Assembly: GCF_001421705.1 (NCBI RefSeq)
Contig: NZ_LMKO01000001.1
Location: 486,170-550,169, forward strand
From: Xylophilus sp. Leaf220
GTDB taxonomy: Bacteria > Pseudomonadota > Gammaproteobacteria > Burkholderiales > Burkholderiaceae_C
Length of the DNA stretch: 64,000 nt
Reading direction: 5' to 3'
Within the stretch, counting starts at the first letter, position 1, and every line of letters starts with the position of its first letter. A program made the translations under genes and the position numbers. The notes under the pieces were generated by a model that was not told the origin of the DNA, searched no databases, and saw only the letters and a list, made by a program, of their open reading frames with translations. Positions 61,659 through 64,000 of this stretch are shown one piece after another.

Positions 61659-61687
61659 GCAGGGCCGCCGCGTGCGCGTTCAGCCGG

Positions 61688-62779
61688 TCAGTTCGACTTT
61701 CCCGACACCCCCGCACTCTCGAAGCTCGCCATCTCCCCCATCACCGCACAGGCCGACTGCAGCAGCGGCCAGGCCAGCGCCGCGCCCGATCCTTCGCCCA
61801 GGCGCAGGCCCAGGTCCAGCAGCGGCTCGGCGCCCAGGTGCTGCAGCATCGCGGCGTGGGCCCGCTCGCCGGAGCGGTGGGCGAAGACGCAGCGCTGCAG
61901 CACGTTCGGCCGCAGCCTCTGCGCGACCAGCACCGCGGCGGTGGTGATGAAGCCGTCGACCAGCACGACGCGGCGCTCTTCGGCCGCCTGCAGAACAACG
62001 CCGACCAGCGTGGCGATCTCGAAACCGCCGAAGGCGGCCAGGGCCTGCAGCGGATGGGCGGCATCCGCATGGCGCTGCAGGACCCGCTCCAGCACGGCGG
62101 CCTTGCGGGCGATGCCGGCGGCGTCCAGGCCGGTGCCGGCACCGGCGCAGTTGGCCGCCGGCAGGCCGGCCAGACGGGACAGAAGCAGGGCCGCGGCCGA
62201 GGTGTTGCCGATGCCCATCTCGCCCAACAAAACGGCGTTGCCGGGCAGGGCCTGCACCAGGGCGATGCCGTGGCGCACGGCCTGGGCGCACTGCGCGTCC
62301 GACATGGCGGCGGCCAGGCTGCTGTCGGCGGTGCCGGGGCCGACGCGGCGGCTGAGCAGGCGTACCGGCGCGGCGCCCTCCTCCTGCGCGGCGGCCGACG
62401 GCTCGCACGGGCGGCGTACGCCGCAGTCGACCACCGTCAGCGCGATCCGGTGCTGGCGGGCCAGCACGCTCACCGCCGCGCCGCCGGCCAGGAAGTTCTG
62501 CACCATCTGCCAGGTCACGTCGCTCGGATAGGCCGAGACGCCCTGCGCGGCCAGGCCGTGGTCGGCCGCGCAGACCAGCATCTGCGGCTGCTCCAGCGCC
62601 GGCGTTTCGCTGCCCAGGATGCGGCCCAGCCGCAGCGCCAGCCCCTCCAGCCGGCCGAGGGCGCCGAGGGGCTTGGTCTTCTGGTCGATGCGGCGCTGCA
62701 GGGCGGTTGCCAGCGCCGCGTCGCCGAACGGTGCGACGGCGGGCAAGGAGGCTTCGAGGGACGTGAGGTCGTCGGTCAT
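61688..62779 (-). CDS. cobT: nicotinate-nucleotide--dimethylbenzimidazole phosphoribosyltransferase
   Basis: Makes alpha-ribazole phosphate for the lower ligand of cobalamin. 363 residues with K-P-x-G-A-L-G-R-L-E near the N-terminus, C-A-A-D-H-G-L, G-E-M-G-I-G-N-T-S-A-A-A, G-A-G-T-G-L-D, and the catalytic-base segment R-L-G-E-G-S-G-A (Glu329). Overlaps cobQ by 4 bp (ATGA), so it is part of a cobalamin operon that continues beyond the right edge. Confidence 0.96.
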   Translation of the reverse strand: MTDDLTSLEASLPAVAPFGDAALATALQRRIDQKTKPLGALGRLEGLALRLGRILGSETPALEQPQMLVCAADHGLAAQGVSAYPSDVTWQMVQNFLAGGAAVSVLARQHRIALTVVDCGVRRPCEPSAAAQEEGAAPVRLLSRRVGPGTADSSLAAAMSDAQCAQAVRHGIALVQALPGNAVLLGEMGIGNTSAAALLLSRLAGLPAANCAGAGTGLDAAGIARKAAVLERVLQRHADAAHPLQALAAFGGFEIATLVGVVLQAAEERRVVLVDGFITTAAVLVAQRLRPNVLQRCVFAHRSGERAHAAMLQHLGAEPLLDLGLRLGEGSGAALAWPLLQSACAVMGEMASFESAGVSGKSN

Positions 62780-64000
62780 GGATGCGAACGTGAGGGTGGA
62801 GATGCCGGCTGCAGCAGGCCCTGCAGCACGCCGGGCGTGAAATGGCGGTCGATGAAATCGGCCAGGCCGTCGAAGACCGCGTCGAGCGTCGGCGCCCGGG
62901 CGCCGAACAGCGCCTGAAGCACCGCCGCGTCCTCGAACAGGCCGTGCAGGTACACGCCCAGCACGTTGCCGGCGGCGTTCTGCCAGCCCAGGCCGTCAGG
63001 CAGTACCGGACGGGCCACGTCGCCGGCCACGGCCATCGCCGGGTGCTGGGCGGTGCGGCCGTGGCGGATCTCGTAGCCGGCCACCGGCGTGCCGGCCAGC
63101 GCGGACCAGGGACCGGATACGGTGCTGCCGAAGGCGGCGGCGCAGTGGCGCACCGTCTTGTCGGGATCGAACACCGTCACCAGCGGCAGCAGGCCCAGGC
63201 CCGGGCCGTTGCCGTCGATGCCGTGCGGATCGACCAGCGCCTCGCCCAGCATCTGCAGCCCGCCGCAGATGCCCAGCACCCGGCCGCCGCGGGCCGCGTG
63301 GTCGGCCACCGCGCGGTCGAGGCCCTGGGTGCGCAGCCAGTCCAGGTCGGCGGCGGTGTGCTTGGAGCCGGGCAGCACCACCCAGTCGGCACCGTGCAGC
63401 GTGGCTGTGGATCGGGCCCAGACCAGGCGCACGCCCGGCACGTTCTTCAGCGGCTGGAACTCGTCCAGGTTGCTGATCCGCGGATAGGCGACCACCGCGA
63501 TGGTGGTGTGCACCGCGCCGGTGGCGCTGGCGCCGTCGTCGAACACGCCGTCCTCCTCGGGCAGGCCGTGCTGACGCCACATCGGCAGCGTGGCCAGCAG
63601 GGGCACGCCGGTGAGTGCCTGCAACTGCGCCGGCCCCGGCGCCAGCAGCGACGCGTCGCCCCGGAACCGGTTGAGCACGAAGCCGCGCAACAGCGCCCGC
63701 TCCTCGGCCGGCAGCAGCGCCCAGGTGCCGTAGAGGTGGGCGAAGGCGCCGCCGCGGTCGATGTCGGTCACCAGCAGGCAGGCGGCGTCGGCATGCAGTG
63801 CGGTGCGCATGTTGACGATGTCGTCGTCCTTCAGGTTGATCTCGGCGGGCGAGCCGGCGCCTTCGATCACGACCACGTCGTGGTCGGCACGCAGTGCATC
63901 CAACGCGGCCGACACCTGCGGCCAGACGCTGGCGCTGCGGCCGCGCCACGGCCGCTTCGACAGCGCGGTATCGACCTGGCCGAGCAGCACCACCTGGCTG
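62776..64000 (-). CDS. cobQ: cobyric acid synthase, N-terminal part outside the window
   Basis: Glutamine-dependent amidase that amidates side chains b, d, e and g of adenosylcobyrinic diamide. About 408 codons are visible; the P-loop region is beyond the window. Present are V-V-I-E-G-A-G-S-P-A-E-I-N-L, D-I-D-R-G-G-A-F-A and the class I glutaminase triad region: nucleophile Cys in G-I-C-G-G-L-Q-M-L-G and His in Y-L-H-G-L-F. The reading frame is open to the edge, with S-Q-V-V-L-L-G-Q-V as the first visible residues. Upstream of cobT in the same operon. Confidence 0.95.
   Translation of the reverse strand, partial: SQVVLLGQVDTALSKRPWRGRSASVWPQVSAALDALRADHDVVVIEGAGSPAEINLKDDDIVNMRTALHADAACLLVTDIDRGGAFAHLYGTWALLPAEERALLRGFVLNRFRGDASLLAPGPAQLQALTGVPLLATLPMWRQHGLPEEDGVFDDGASATGAVHTTIAVVAYPRISNLDEFQPLKNVPGVRLVWARSTATLHGADWVVLPGSKHTAADLDWLRTQGLDRAVADHAARGGRVLGICGGLQMLGEALVDPHGIDGNGPGLGLLPLVTVFDPDKTVRHCAAAFGSTVSGPWSALAGTPVAGYEIRHGRTAQHPAMAVAGDVARPVLPDGLGWQNAAGNVLGVYLHGLFEDAAVLQALFGARAPTLDAVFDGLADFIDRHFTPGVLQGLLQPASPPSRSHP

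Noticed and set aside
62776-64000. A cobalamin riboswitch controlling cobT-cobQ
   Set aside because: The operon starts beyond the right edge, so its leader is not in the window; nothing like the B12-box appears inside.

Overview
This 64-kb window is very GC-rich bacterial chromosome, almost certainly from a betaproteobacterium of the order Burkholderiales and most likely the family Comamonadaceae (Variovorax, Acidovorax or Xylophilus-like; the species cannot be named from the sequence). The reasons are the gene order GntR regulator - sdhCDAB - sdhE - gltA, an IPTL-CTERM surface protein, orphan periplasmic binding proteins, and many copies of a short intergenic element built on GCTAT-N7-ATAGC. 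I see no insertion sequence, prophage, integrase, CRISPR array, tRNA or rRNA. The window reads as ordinary core and accessory chromosome, not an island.

Layout. 1-5.5 kb: end of a GntR regulator, the complete succinate dehydrogenase operon with its flavinylation factor, and citrate synthase with a strong terminator. 5.8-9.3 kb: glutathione-dependent formaldehyde detoxification (frmA, fghA) with an Asp-nucleophile alpha/beta hydrolase wedged between them, then an RNase H-like gene. 9.4-14 kb: RhtB exporter, a radical SAM protein with a perfect LexA box, a Bcr/CflA drug exporter and a membrane acyltransferase. 14.1-21.3 kb, all on the minus strand: nitronate monooxygenase, acyl-CoA dehydrogenase, an orphan binding protein, etfBA under a palindromic operator, and an HDAC-family deacetylase. 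21.3-27.4 kb: MoxR - DUF58 - TgpA transglutaminase operon followed by lytic transglycosylase MltB and a membrane-anchored MsrA.

27.5-35.4 kb: a small conserved-looking orphan protein, a hybrid histidine kinase whose stop codon lies inside a long inverted repeat, an RhlE-type RNA helicase, an IPTL-CTERM protein and a class A penicillin-binding protein. 35.5-43.8 kb: an EmrB-EmrA-OMF tripartite efflux operon, an exported MsrB, a small membrane protein, and a sulfonate/taurine-type ABC transporter. 43.8-50.4 kb: two diguanylate cyclases flanking an aminotransferase and a tandem pair of beta-lactamase-fold serine hydrolases. 50.5-56.9 kb: prephenate dehydrogenase in one operon with a polar amino-acid ABC transporter lacking an ATPase, a divergent LysR regulator, and a prolyl oligopeptidase. 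57-64 kb: endonuclease III, a third diguanylate cyclase, a GntP permease, a nucleotidyltransferase, a decayed alpha/beta hydrolase, and the cobT-cobQ cobalamin genes running off the right edge.

I did not find a clear, wholly undescribed multi-gene system. The best leads are the nine-copy 50-bp intergenic element, the long inverted repeat at the 3' end of the hybrid kinase gene, the LexA-controlled radical SAM gene, the tandem serine hydrolases with a large shared insertion, and the extra hydrolase inside the formaldehyde operon. Start sites are chosen from family lengths, overlaps and ribosome binding sites seen in the sequence; all family assignments are by recognition, without database searches.
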